NCBI RefSeq assembly: GCF_000720135.1
Contig: NZ_JOIU01000026.1
Coordinates: 62,001 to 126,000, forward strand
Source of the DNA: Streptomyces sp. NRRL S-1022
Lineage (GTDB): Bacteria > Actinomycetota > Actinomycetes > Streptomycetales > Streptomycetaceae
Length of the DNA: 64,000 nucleotides
Direction of reading: 5' to 3'
Shown here: positions 35,864 through 48,062 of the stretch, piece after piece
Numbering within the stretch: position 1 is the first letter of the stretch
Layout: each line of letters starts with the position of its first letter
Program-made: the position numbers and the translations under genes
Notes under the pieces: generated by a model
What the model saw: the letters and a program-made list of their open reading frames with translations, nothing else
What the model was told of the DNA's origin: nothing
Database searches by the model: none

Positions 35864-36304
35864 TCAGGCCCAAACCCACCGGATCGGCACTCTTCCGGCG
35901 CCGAGGTCGGCTATCTGACCGAAGGCGGCCGGACTGAGGTCCAGGTCTTCGTCCTTACAGGTCGGGCACTTGTCCACGATCGTGACGTATACGACGCCCC
36001 TCGGTCCGCGCACCTTCAACTGCTTGCCGCAAGCCGGCGAGTTGTTCGGGTTGGGCTGACTGCCGTACCACCGCGGTGAAACGGCGACGACGAGCTGGCT
36101 GTCGTTACTGGTCCACCCACAGGCGCCCTGGCCGGTGTTGTACCAAGTGCCGTCCCCGTAATGGACATAGTTCACCGACACGTCGGACGCCGAAGCCGGA
36201 ACCGCGGCCGCGACCATGGAGCCTGCTGACAGCACACAGGAGACCAGGACTGCAGCCATTCGCACGGGGGCGGGTCGAGCGAATCCGGACATGACACGGA
36301 ACAT
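35864..36304 (-). CDS. Secreted RlpA/expansin-like double-psi beta-barrel protein
   Basis: A 146-residue protein starting at the ATG at 36302-36304 (GGTAGGA upstream). A signal peptide cleaves near PASASD. The mature domain has the double-psi-barrel pattern: TWYNTGQGACGW, then SPACGKQLKVRGP, then VTIVDKCPTCKDEDLDLSPA, with paired Cys and the typical DLSPAAFGQIA ending. The same fold occurs in plant expansins, barwin and the Streptomyces papain inhibitor, so a cell-wall, carbohydrate or protease-inhibitor role is possible. It has its own putative promoter and terminator. Confidence 0.85.
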   Translation of the reverse strand: MFRVMSGFARPAPVRMAAVLVSCVLSAGSMVAAAVPASASDVSVNYVHYGDGTWYNTGQGACGWTSNDSQLVVAVSPRWYGSQPNPNNSPACGKQLKVRGPRGVVYVTIVDKCPTCKDEDLDLSPAAFGQIADLGAGRVPIRWVWA

Positions 36305-36365
36305 GTGTCCTACCTTTTTGTGGGGAAAGGGGGGAGCCAGCGCTTCGCCGGCGCCAGCGCGATTC

Positions 36366-36392
36366 ACCCTATTGGGGGCACACGCGCGGCAA
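36366..36392 (-). promoter_or_regulatory. Possible promoter of the barrel-protein gene
   Basis: On the minus strand TTGCCG and TAGGGT are separated by 15 bases, about 62 bases before the start codon. TAGGGT is a common actinobacterial -10 form. The spacing is short, so this is only a candidate. Confidence 0.3.
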
Positions 36393-36535
36393 TTACCGGT
36401 TCTTGCTGTGTTCTTTGCACTTTCAAGCCCAGCTGACCGGCGATGCACTGCCTCAGCCGTCGTCGGGACCATGAGTGCCACGGATGCCCAAGGGGCCGGC
36501 CGGTAGGAGGGGTTCACACTGGGCCGACGTAGCGT

Positions 36536-37011
36536 GTGCGGGCGGTCCCCCGGATGCCGGGCCGGCTCGCGGACTGGCTCGCCGCTAACGGCCGCTACGC
36601 GGCCGCGGTGCTCCGCCACTACGCCGAACCGACCCGGGCGCATCACGCCGACATGCGCCGGGCCCTGCTGGCGAGCAGGGAGGCACGTGCCGCCTGGCAG
36701 GAGGCATACGACCAGGCACGACAGGAACCGGTCCGCCCCCCAAGGGTCTGACGTCGCGGGAGGCGCAGGAGGCGCTCAAGAGGTTCGGCCGGGCTGCGAT
36801 GCTCATGGAGAGCCACGTCCCGCGGGCCGACAGCCGTTTCGTCCCCGAGGCGGCGCGATTCGCCGAGGCCCTGGAGACGGACACCTCGAAGGCAGCAGTC
36901 GCCTTGCGCGAGCACAGGAATCCGGACTGGGGACGCGTGGAGGAAGCACTCCACGCGTGGGAGGACGCCGTCGGCAACGGGAGCCCGTTCCTGCGGCGCG
37001 AAGCCACGTGA
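36536..37011 (+). pseudogene. Hypothetical helical protein with a frameshift at a C-run
   Basis: The first part (from GTG 36536, or ATG 36554) reads GRLADWLAANGRYAAAVLRH and continues to QEPVRPP. A run of six C near 36737 is followed, in another frame, by KGLTSREAQEALKRFGRAAM through to GNGSPFLRREAT with a stop at 37009-37011. One more C would join them into a helical protein of about 158 residues with no signal or membrane segment. I do not recognise the family. A single-base slip in a homopolymer is a typical sequencing error as well as a real mutation. Confidence 0.55.
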
Positions 37012-37455
37012 CCTGATCCGACTGGGCTCTGATACTGCTTGCACTGCACGATCAGGAGGCGATCCTCGTCATCGCGGGCAAGTTATGTCAACGACGATGA
37101 GCCCGGTCCACCACCGGTGATCGGCTATCAGCCCCACAGATCTACGGTGATCCACTGGCCGACGTCCTCGGTGAGCCACTCAGAACATCTTGCCGACAGT
37201 CAGCGCGCTGACCGCATACAGCAGGAACTTCAGCAACGGATCGAGCGACGCGTCCTCGTCGAACACCACACCTCCAGACGTCTTGGGCAGCGATCACGCT
37301 CTTTGCCAGTCATGCCGCACGTTTCCCATGGCAAAGCAAGCTCGGCAACGAGACGGAAATGGGTGTCGAAGCTCCGATTGGGGCCGCCGACAGGAGGCGG
37401 GTGTGCTGGTCAAGTCTCAGTGGGGCCAGGGGCGACCCCGGCCCCACTCGGTGGG
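37012..37455. other. Gene-poor stretch with a possible 28-residue minus-strand micro-ORF
   Basis: No normal-sized gene is seen. On the minus strand at 37180-37266 a GTG with GGAGG four bases upstream opens a 28-residue frame ending DPLLKFLLYAVSALTVGKMF. It is mostly one hydrophobic helix. It could be a tiny membrane peptide or the end of a lost gene. Confidence 0.3.
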
Positions 37456-39813
37456 TCAGACCTTGGTCTCAAGTACGCCCAGCGCCGTATGGAGGACCGG
37501 CTCCACGCGCAGGCGCGTCCCGTCCCGGTCGAACACCTGGAGGGCCTCCAGGCAGACGACGGCACCACGCGCCTCCCCGGACGAGAGACCAGCCATCTCG
37601 GCCGCCGTGACGAGGTAGGCATCGTCATGCCAGTCGATACCGAGCTGCTCAACGACCCCGTCGTAAACGGCCTTGAGGGTGTCGTTCTCCAGCAGTCCCA
37701 CGGCGTCGACGAACTGTTCGGCGCCGCTGCCCTGCTCCAGCCACGACGTCAGGTCTGCCAGCACTCGGTCCTGGTCCGGTCGGTGATCACGCAGCTGCAG
37801 CGCCTTGTCCAGCAGGTACGGCCAGCCACTGGTCGCCTCCGCCAGGCGCGTCAGTCGTTCCTCCGTCTCGCACAGGCTGTGGCGTTGCGTCCAGTCCTTC
37901 AGGCTGCGCAGGTCATGTCGGCGCAGCACCACGACGGTGTCGTGGTCCGCGTCGGGACCGGTGAGTAGGCCAGACCAGAAGCCGAGCTGCTCCACACCCG
38001 ACACGAGGACCACCGAGCGGGTCGCCTCGGCGGCCTCGGGCAGCACGGCCCTGGCCAGGTCGAAGGACTCCCGGCAGGACTTCTCACTGCTCTGTGAGAG
38101 ATCGCTGATGAGCAGTCGCCGCTCGCCGGCGCGGCCGGCGGCGAGCTCCTTGCGGAACGCCTTGGCACTTCCGATCGCGGGCACGGACCAGCCCGCCACC
38201 CTGCCGGTCACCTCACGCAGAGTCCGTTCCACATCCGCGACGCCGGTCCCCTGCGTGCCGAGAACGACGCGGACCTGGTTGACGTATTCACCCAGCAGGT
38301 AATCGATCTGGTTGACGGTGAGCGGGGCCGACCTGCCGTCAGAGAGGTCCGGACGGCTCTCCAGGACAACGGTCTCCTCCAGCCGGGACTCCGTCTCCGC
38401 TCGCAGCAACCGTGCCTCGATCTCCTGGGCAGTACCGATCATGCGCAGCGCGTTGGGCCCCCGCAGATGCCAGCCCTGCCCGTCGTTGTTCGGCGCCAGG
38501 ACACCGAGGCCGACCATCTCCTGCAGATAATCACGGAAACCCTCGCTGTCCAGGTGCTCGAAGCCGCGGGGCCACCAGACGGCACATTCCTCCCGCAACT
38601 CCCTGTCACTGAGCCGGGTTTCCAGACCGTTGTCCCGGGCATGCTGGGCAAGGACATTGGCGATGACGTGGTAGCGGTCGTCGAGGGCGAGGGTGTCTTT
38701 GAAGGCCGCGGTGATGTCCAAGCGCAGCGAGGTATCCTGCTCCACCGCGTCGACATCGGACCCCTCGATGGTGTACGGAGGCGGCGCGAGTGGTGCGCGC
38801 GCCCGCTTGTCCTGCATGACCTGCACCATCCGGCTGCCGAAGATCTGCAGCAGGAGGGGCTGGTACGAGCAGAATCCGAGCACCCGGTTGACGAGGTCGA
38901 CGTCGGCGAACTCGAAGCCGAGCGCACGCATCGGGTGCACGATCAGGTCGGCGGCGAACTGCGGGGCGAGCGGTCCGACGACCGTCGGGGTCTGCGCCAA
39001 GTGGCTGAACGGGCCGTTCCTGGCGAGCCGGGTGAAACGCTGCACCGAGTGCAGACCGGCGAAGACCACCTTGGCCCGCCCACGCGAGTCCTCGCCCAGA
39101 CCACGCAGCCTGCGGGTCTCCGTGCACTCGGGGACGTCTGCCTCGAAGAAGCGGTCGCACTCGTCCAGGAGGATGAGTAGCCGCCGGTCGGGATCCTGAG
39201 CGAGCCACCGTGCGATCCCGTCGGTGACCCGCTGCCATGCCTCCTGTCGTGGGCCCCGGCGTCGAGGCTCCTCCAGGACTCCCTGCCTGATCAGCTCCTG
39301 GTCCAGCGTGGGCCAGATGGCTTCGGCACCGAGTGCGGTGCCCCGGCCGATACCGATCTTGTCCAGGTTGAGGTAGAGCTTGCGGTAGGACCCCGGCCGC
39401 TGCTCCTCGAAACGGTCCCCCGCGTCGGCGAGCAGGGCCGACTTGCCGAGACCCCGGCCGCCATAGAGGATTTGGGTCCCCGCAGGGTCGTGGATGCTCT
39501 TGCGCTCGCGGTCCCGGCCGTAGAACATCTCCCGGCCGATCTGGCCCCGCTTCTCCTTGATGTACGGGTTCACCGCGGAGAACGGCAACAGCGTCTCGGT
39601 CGTGGCGTCCACCCGCCGGTTGCCGTGCGCAATGAGGTAGGCCAGCGCGGCGTCGTCCACCACCATGATCGGCTTGGTGTCCTGGGAGGCGGCGGCCAGC
39701 TCATTTCGGGTCCTGCTGTCCAGCGTCCCGAAGTTGACGACCAGCAGACTGCTCTCGTCGGGGTCCTGCAGAGCGCGGGTGACATGCCGAACCAGTCGTG
39801 TTCCGCGGCCCAT
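37456..39813 (-). CDS. Large P-loop NTPase of the STAND/AAA type, possible conflict-system protein
   Basis: A 785-residue protein as read from 39813. The conserved LPFSAVNPY...EMFYGRDRE segment precedes a Walker A (GGRGLGKSALL) and a Walker B (LLILLDECDRFF), followed by a helical ATPase lid and a long C-terminal region ending in a winged-helix-like part. This arrangement occurs in large actinobacterial NTPases that often lie near defence or signalling genes. The true N-terminus seems to be encoded in another frame just upstream (listed separately). No effector nuclease, protease or TIR domain is visible in the part read here. Confidence 0.8.
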   Translation of the reverse strand: MGRGTRLVRHVTRALQDPDESSLLVVNFGTLDSRTRNELAAASQDTKPIMVVDDAALAYLIAHGNRRVDATTETLLPFSAVNPYIKEKRGQIGREMFYGRDRERKSIHDPAGTQILYGGRGLGKSALLADAGDRFEEQRPGSYRKLYLNLDKIGIGRGTALGAEAIWPTLDQELIRQGVLEEPRRRGPRQEAWQRVTDGIARWLAQDPDRRLLILLDECDRFFEADVPECTETRRLRGLGEDSRGRAKVVFAGLHSVQRFTRLARNGPFSHLAQTPTVVGPLAPQFAADLIVHPMRALGFEFADVDLVNRVLGFCSYQPLLLQIFGSRMVQVMQDKRARAPLAPPPYTIEGSDVDAVEQDTSLRLDITAAFKDTLALDDRYHVIANVLAQHARDNGLETRLSDRELREECAVWWPRGFEHLDSEGFRDYLQEMVGLGVLAPNNDGQGWHLRGPNALRMIGTAQEIEARLLRAETESRLEETVVLESRPDLSDGRSAPLTVNQIDYLLGEYVNQVRVVLGTQGTGVADVERTLREVTGRVAGWSVPAIGSAKAFRKELAAGRAGERRLLISDLSQSSEKSCRESFDLARAVLPEAAEATRSVVLVSGVEQLGFWSGLLTGPDADHDTVVVLRRHDLRSLKDWTQRHSLCETEERLTRLAEATSGWPYLLDKALQLRDHRPDQDRVLADLTSWLEQGSGAEQFVDAVGLLENDTLKAVYDGVVEQLGIDWHDDAYLVTAAEMAGLSSGEARGAVVCLEALQVFDRDGTRLRVEPVLHTALGVLETKV

Positions 39814-40010
39814 ATGAGCAGTCGGGCGTCGTGCGCCGAAGCCTGAAGGTGGGAGAAGAGCGCCAAACGGAGCAGGCGGGTACCCCAGCGATCTACGAGA
39901 CCGGGGCTCATGTCGGCGACCCCGCTCTCAGCGACCACGTGATCGATGTCGTTCATGATCCGGGCGGTGAGATGGGACGCGGCATACGCTAGATCTTGGA
40001 CGATTCGCAT
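39795..40010 (-). pseudogene. Out-of-frame N-terminal part of the P-loop NTPase
   Basis: From the ATG at 40008-40010 the frame gives a helical segment (DLAYAASHLTARIMNDIDHV) followed by WGTRLLRLALFSHLQ and LLIWAAEHD. After that it turns into low-sense Arg/Pro sequence, while the NTPase frame (TRLVRHVTRALQDPDESS) begins to make sense. A single small indel near 39790-39810 would join them into a protein of about 850 residues. No good ribosome site precedes this ATG. Confidence 0.5.
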
Positions 40011-40339
40011 GTTCGGTCAGCTGTCCCCAGGTGTTTCAGCGCTCACACTGACTCGTGGCCATGGCGGACGTACGACTTGCCGTACCCGCGGTGCCGGCCA
40101 TCCTCAGCGAGTACGGGGTGCTGCCCGGGCGGTGATGGCGGGCTCCGGCGCGCCCCTACTCCCGGCGACGGGCGGTGCGGTCGGCGATTTTCAGGACCTC
40201 GCTCACCGTCAGACGGGCAGAGTCCGCTCCCCGCGTACGCCACGAGGAAGGTCAGCGAGGAAGGCAGGAAACCATCAACGGAGAGCCACGTAGCGCGTCC
40301 CCGCCGCCGTGAGGGGTGTCGAGTCTCGCCGGCCCGGCC
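40011..40339. other. Stretch between the NTPase and the chaperone operon
   Basis: No supported gene. A plus-strand segment near 40060-40130 reads VRLAVPAVPAILSEYGVLPG before a TGA and has some protein-like character, but has no start or continuation. Confidence 0.25.
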
Positions 40340-40367
40340 GCAGTGCCGGACGGGTGCCCGGCACTGC
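40340..40367 (-). terminator. Hairpin terminator of the chaperone operon
   Basis: A perfect 10-bp stem (GCAGTGCCGG and its complement) with an 8-base loop begins 12 bases beyond the hsp20 stop, so it probably ends the minus-strand operon. Confidence 0.7.
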
Positions 40368-40379
40368 CGCGCTCGCGTG

Positions 40380-40880
40380 TCAGCCGTTGCCCTCGGTACT
40401 TCCACTCGTCTCGGTGATCTCGACGTGCCGCGGCTTTGCGACGTCGGCCTTGGGAACGGTGATGCTGAGCACTCCGTCCTGCATCTCGGCCTTGACCTTG
40501 TGGGTGTCCAACTCTCCGGGCAGCCGCAAACGGTACTCGAAGGCTCCGACGCGGCGGGTGCTGCGGCGCAGGACACCCTTGCGTTCCCGCTCCTTGATCT
40601 CTCCGGTGACCACGAGTTCGGGACCGTTGGCCTCCACGTCAATGTCCTTGCTCTTCACACCGGGGAGTTCGATCTCTATGTGGAACGCGTCCTCGGACTC
40701 CGACACGTCCGCGAGAGGCGTCCACGCAACCGCGGGTGCCGCGCCCACCGTCGACTCCAGCAGGCCGCTCATCTGGTTGAGCAGTTCATCGAACTCGACC
40801 AGGGGATTGAGAGGGGTGGGTGCCCAGACGGGCCTTTCCTGCAGGCCACCACCGCGGTGGCGCCGGACGGGCGTGGCCAT
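40380..40880 (-). CDS. hsp20: Small heat-shock protein (Hsp20/alpha-crystallin family)
   Basis: A 166-residue protein. The chosen ATG (40878-40880) has GGAGG eight bases upstream; an ATG two codons earlier is too close to that site. The alpha-crystallin domain (about residues 55-145) shows the usual FHIEIELPGV, ELVVTGEIKERERKG and GVLSITVPKA strands. A poor I-x-I-like C-terminal motif (HVEITET) follows. Hsp20 proteins hold unfolding proteins until Hsp70 and ClpB refold them. It lies 48 bases after the oxidoreductase and looks like the last gene of the chaperone operon. Confidence 0.92.
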   Translation of the reverse strand: MATPVRRHRGGGLQERPVWAPTPLNPLVEFDELLNQMSGLLESTVGAAPAVAWTPLADVSESEDAFHIEIELPGVKSKDIDVEANGPELVVTGEIKERERKGVLRRSTRRVGAFEYRLRLPGELDTHKVKAEMQDGVLSITVPKADVAKPRHVEITETSGSTEGNG

Positions 40881-40928
40881 CGCCATCGCCTCCTTCTTCC
40901 TTCTCGTGATCTCATCGTCCGCCATTCC

Positions 40929-42743
40929 TCATGCGAGCCATGCGGACTCCTTGTGACGTATGCGCGGGGAGACGTCCGAGTGGCCCGCGACAGCTGACGT
41001 GCCCGTGGTGCCGGGTACGGCCGTGTGCCCCAGGTGCCGGTGCACGAAGTGGATGGCCATCGCGCCCTCACCGGCCGCGGAGGCCACCCTCTTCACCGAG
41101 CCGCTACGGACGTCCCCTACCGCGAAGACCCCGGGCAGGCTGGCCTCCAGGGTCATGCACGAGCGCCCGCGGCCGTGCCACACCTCGGGGTAGCCGCAGG
41201 CCTCCTGGGCCTCCGGCCCGGTGAGGACGAAGCCGCGGGAGTCGAGGGCGATGATGCCGGAGAGCCACTCGGTGTGAGGGTCGGCTCCGGTGAAGACGAA
41301 CAGGCTCCGTACCGCGAGCCGGCGGTGCCCGCCCGTGCGGTTGTCGACCACGTCGAGCTCCTCCAGCACTTCCTCGCCGATGACCTCGGTGACCTCGGTG
41401 TGCAGCATGACCTCCACCCGCGGATGGCGCTCGACCTGGTCGACCAGGTAGCGGGACATGTTGGCCTCAAGGCCGGCTCCTCGGACCAGCAGGTGCACCT
41501 TCGGCGCGTACCCGGCGAGGAACAGCACCGCCTGGCCCGCCGAGTTGCCTCCGCCGACGACGGCCACCGGGTCGGTGCGGCACTGCTGGGCCTCGTAGAC
41601 GGTCGCCGAGTAGTGCACGCTCGTTCCCTCCAGGCGTTCGATGCCGGGCACCTGGAGCCGGCGGTAGCGGGCACCCATGGCCAGGACGACGGCGCGGGCG
41701 GCGATCTCGGTGCCGTCGGCGAACGCCACCACGTAGTGGTCCTCGTCCTTGGGATGGAGACCGGTCGCCTCCAGCGGGAGGCTGATCCTGGCGCCGAACT
41801 TGTCGGCCTGGAGCACGGCGCGTTCGGTGAGTTCGGCGCCGGAGATGCCGGAGGGGAAGCCGAGCAGATTCTCGATGCGGGACGACGTGCCGGCCTGGCC
41901 ACCGGTGGCCATCGCCTCCACCACCGTGGTGCTCAGGCCCTCGGAGGCGGCGTACACCGCGGCAGCGAGGCCGGCGGGTCCGGAGCCTACGATGAGGACG
42001 TCGCCGTGACGGTTCCCCGCGGGCAGTGACGGCAGACCGATGAGCCGGGCCAGTTCCGCGTTGCTGGGGTTGCGCAACAGGGTGGTGTCCCGCCAGATGA
42101 CGAGCGGTGTCTCCTCCGGGCCGACACCGAAGCGGCGCAGCAGCTCCTCCGCCTCCTCGTCGGTCTCCAGGTCGATCCAGCGGTGCGGCAGCCGGTTGCG
42201 GACGGCGAACTCGCGCAGCCGTCTGGTGTCGGGCGAGTAGCGCGAGCCGATGATGCGGAAGCCGGCGCCCTGTCCGACGAGCAGCGCGCGACGGCCCAGA
42301 CAGGCGCGCAGCACGACGTCCCCGATGGTGGAGTCCTGGGACACCAGGTGGCGCAACTGGTCCAAGGAGACGACGAGGACCTCGCCCGGCTCCCTGGCGA
42401 CAGCGGTGTAGAAGGCCACTTGCCCGTGCAGCAAACCGAGTTCGCCGATGAAGCGACCGGGGCCGTGCACGCGCAGCACGTGCTCCTCCGGAGTGCCGTA
42501 GTCCTCGACGACGGCGACGGTACCGCTGAGGACGACGAAGAACGTCTCGCAGCGCTCCCCCTCCCGGATCAGCACGTCGTTCGGAGCCATGGTCCGGCGT
42601 TGCCCGTGCTCCGCCAGACGTGCTATCTGGTCCTCCGTAAGACGCGGATACGCGCCGTAGATGTCCGGGGTCTCCCAGAAGGCGGCCTCGTCCGCCTTCT
42701 CCGGCACCGGTTCCTCGCCCGGCAGCGACTGGTCGCCGGACAT
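40929..42743 (-). CDS. FAD/NAD(P)-dependent thioredoxin-reductase-like protein with N-terminal cyclic-nucleotide-binding domain
   Basis: A 604-residue protein in two parts. Residues 30-150 form a cyclic-nucleotide-binding fold (LSGTVAVVEDYGTPEEHVLR, then GPGRFIGELGLL). Residues 265-590 form a pyridine-nucleotide disulfide oxidoreductase with the FAD site VGSGPAGLAAAVYA and the second dinucleotide site VVGGGNSAGQAVLFLA. Where true thioredoxin reductases have the CATC redox pair this protein has no CxxC, so it probably reduces its substrate some other way or acts as a sensor. Its ATG overlaps the zinc-finger stop (TGATG). A thioredoxin gene two places upstream suggests a redox link. Confidence 0.9.
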   Translation of the reverse strand: MSGDQSLPGEEPVPEKADEAAFWETPDIYGAYPRLTEDQIARLAEHGQRRTMAPNDVLIREGERCETFFVVLSGTVAVVEDYGTPEEHVLRVHGPGRFIGELGLLHGQVAFYTAVAREPGEVLVVSLDQLRHLVSQDSTIGDVVLRACLGRRALLVGQGAGFRIIGSRYSPDTRRLREFAVRNRLPHRWIDLETDEEAEELLRRFGVGPEETPLVIWRDTTLLRNPSNAELARLIGLPSLPAGNRHGDVLIVGSGPAGLAAAVYAASEGLSTTVVEAMATGGQAGTSSRIENLLGFPSGISGAELTERAVLQADKFGARISLPLEATGLHPKDEDHYVVAFADGTEIAARAVVLAMGARYRRLQVPGIERLEGTSVHYSATVYEAQQCRTDPVAVVGGGNSAGQAVLFLAGYAPKVHLLVRGAGLEANMSRYLVDQVERHPRVEVMLHTEVTEVIGEEVLEELDVVDNRTGGHRRLAVRSLFVFTGADPHTEWLSGIIALDSRGFVLTGPEAQEACGYPEVWHGRGRSCMTLEASLPGVFAVGDVRSGSVKRVASAAGEGAMAIHFVHRHLGHTAVPGTTGTSAVAGHSDVSPRIRHKESAWLA

Positions 42744-43006
42744 CAGACGAACGCCTCGTGGACGTAGCACCAGCGCCATTCCTCGCCGGGCTGGAACGAC
42801 TGCACGATCGGATGTGCGTCGGCGGCTGCGTGCTTGCGCGCGTGCTTGTTCGGCGAGGAGTCGCAGCAGCCGACGTGCCCGCAGGTCAGGCAGAGCCTCA
42901 GGTGGACCCACGGGGAGCCGAGCAGCAGACACTCCTGACACCCTTCGGGGGTCAGCGGCTGGACCGGCCGGACAAGCGCGAGGTGGGGGTCTGCGTGCAG
43001 GGTCAT
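42743..43006 (-). CDS. Small UBP-type zinc-finger protein
   Basis: An 87-residue protein with Cys and His spaced as in ubiquitin-protease-type zinc fingers: CQEC (23-26), CLTCGHVGCC (39-48), then H-rich HARKHAAADAHP. The start is the ATG at 43004-43006, with AAGGG eight bases upstream. A GTG at 43015 overlaps the thioredoxin stop but has no spaced ribosome site. In bacteria such stand-alone ZnF-UBP proteins are common beside oxidoreductases, but their partner is not known to me. It is sandwiched between the thioredoxin and the cNMP/FAD oxidoreductase. Confidence 0.85.
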   Translation of the reverse strand: MTLHADPHLALVRPVQPLTPEGCQECLLLGSPWVHLRLCLTCGHVGCCDSSPNKHARKHAAADAHPIVQSFQPGEEWRWCYVHEAFV

Positions 43007-43011
43007 CCGGA

Positions 43012-43454
43012 TCACCCTTTCCGGGTGGTGATCGACTGTTCCACCCACTGGCGCAGAACGGGGGCGGGCGCCGCCCCCGCCTGCCGGGCGACCGTCTCGC
43101 CCTGGTCGAGGATCAGCAGGGTCGGTACGGCCTGCACCTCGAAACGTTGCGACAGTCGCGGGTTCTTGTCGACGTCGACCTTGACGAGTTTGATCCGGCC
43201 GGCGAGATCGGTGGCGACCTTCTCCAGTGCGGGGCTGACCATGCGACACGGGCCGCACCAGGTGGCCCACAGGTCGACCACGACGGGGACGTCGGCCCGC
43301 TCGGCGACCTCGGAGAAGTCGTCGTCGCCCGCGTCCACCATCCACGGGAGGGGCTGCTTGCAGTGGCCGCACTTGGGGCGGCCCTCCGCGGCCACGGGCA
43401 CCCGGTTGGTGCGCCCGCAGTTCGGACAACTGACGGTCGTCGCCTGCGTCGTGC

Positions 43455-43458
<4 letters not shown>
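43012..43458 (-). CDS. trxC: Thioredoxin with N-terminal zinc ribbon (Trx2/TrxC type)
   Basis: A 148-residue thioredoxin. The N-terminus has CPNC (11-14) and CGHC (30-33), which form the zinc ribbon of the Trx2 type. The active site WCGPC is at 67-71, followed by the cis-Pro region AVPTLL. It reduces disulfides of cytoplasmic proteins under oxidative or heat stress. The ATG overlaps the ClpB stop by four bases. Confidence 0.93.
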
Positions 43459-47445
<3,987 letters not shown>

Positions 47446-48054
47446 TCACTCCCGCTTCGCGACAGTCACGGCGGCGGGCCTGAGCTGCCGCTCGCCGTCC
47501 CCGTAGCCGGGGCGCAGCACCTCGACGACCGTGCCCGGTGGGGCGTCGGGGTCCTGGACGACGCCGACCACCTCGTGCCGGGCCGGGTCGAAGGCGACGC
47601 CGGTCTCCGCATGCCGCGGGTAGCCGAGCAGTTCGAGGACGTTCACCGCCTGGTCACGTACGGCCCGGATGCCCTCCACGATCGCGCCCGGATCGGCGCC
47701 GGCGTGGGTCAGGGCGAGTTCGAGGTTGTCGAGGACGGGCAGGAAGGCGGCCGCCGTCCGGGAGCGCTCGACCGCCCGTTCGCGCTCCAGTTCCCTGGCG
47801 TGGCGCTTGCGAAGGTTGTCGAGGTCGGCGAGTGCGCGCCGCCAGCGGTCCTCCAGTTCCCGGATCGCGCTCGTGTACTCGTCCTCGGCAGGCGCGGGGC
47901 CGGCGGCGTCGGGTCCCGGTTCGCCGTTCGCCGCTTCGGGCCGGGGCGGTGCCGGTTGGGGCAGGTCCCCGCGAGGAGCAGGTCCGGCGCCTTCCGGGAC
48001 CCGTGCGCCCGGATCCGACGCGGCCCGGTCGGGTTCCTGGGGGTGGCTGGACAT
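47446..48054 (-). CDS. grpE: GrpE nucleotide-exchange factor
   Basis: A 202-residue protein with a disordered N-terminal 60 residues rich in Pro, Ala, Glu and Gly, then a coiled coil (WRRALADLDNLRKRHARELE) and a C-terminal beta domain ending RPAAVTVAKRE. GrpE removes ADP from DnaK. The stop lies six bases before the dnaJ start, and dnaK ends eight bases upstream, so the order dnaK-grpE-dnaJ is that of the usual heat-shock operon. Confidence 0.92.
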   Translation of the reverse strand: MSSHPQEPDRAASDPGARVPEGAGPAPRGDLPQPAPPRPEAANGEPGPDAAGPAPAEDEYTSAIRELEDRWRRALADLDNLRKRHARELERERAVERSRTAAAFLPVLDNLELALTHAGADPGAIVEGIRAVRDQAVNVLELLGYPRHAETGVAFDPARHEVVGVVQDPDAPPGTVVEVLRPGYGDGERQLRPAAVTVAKRE

Positions 48055-48062
48055 GGCGCGCC

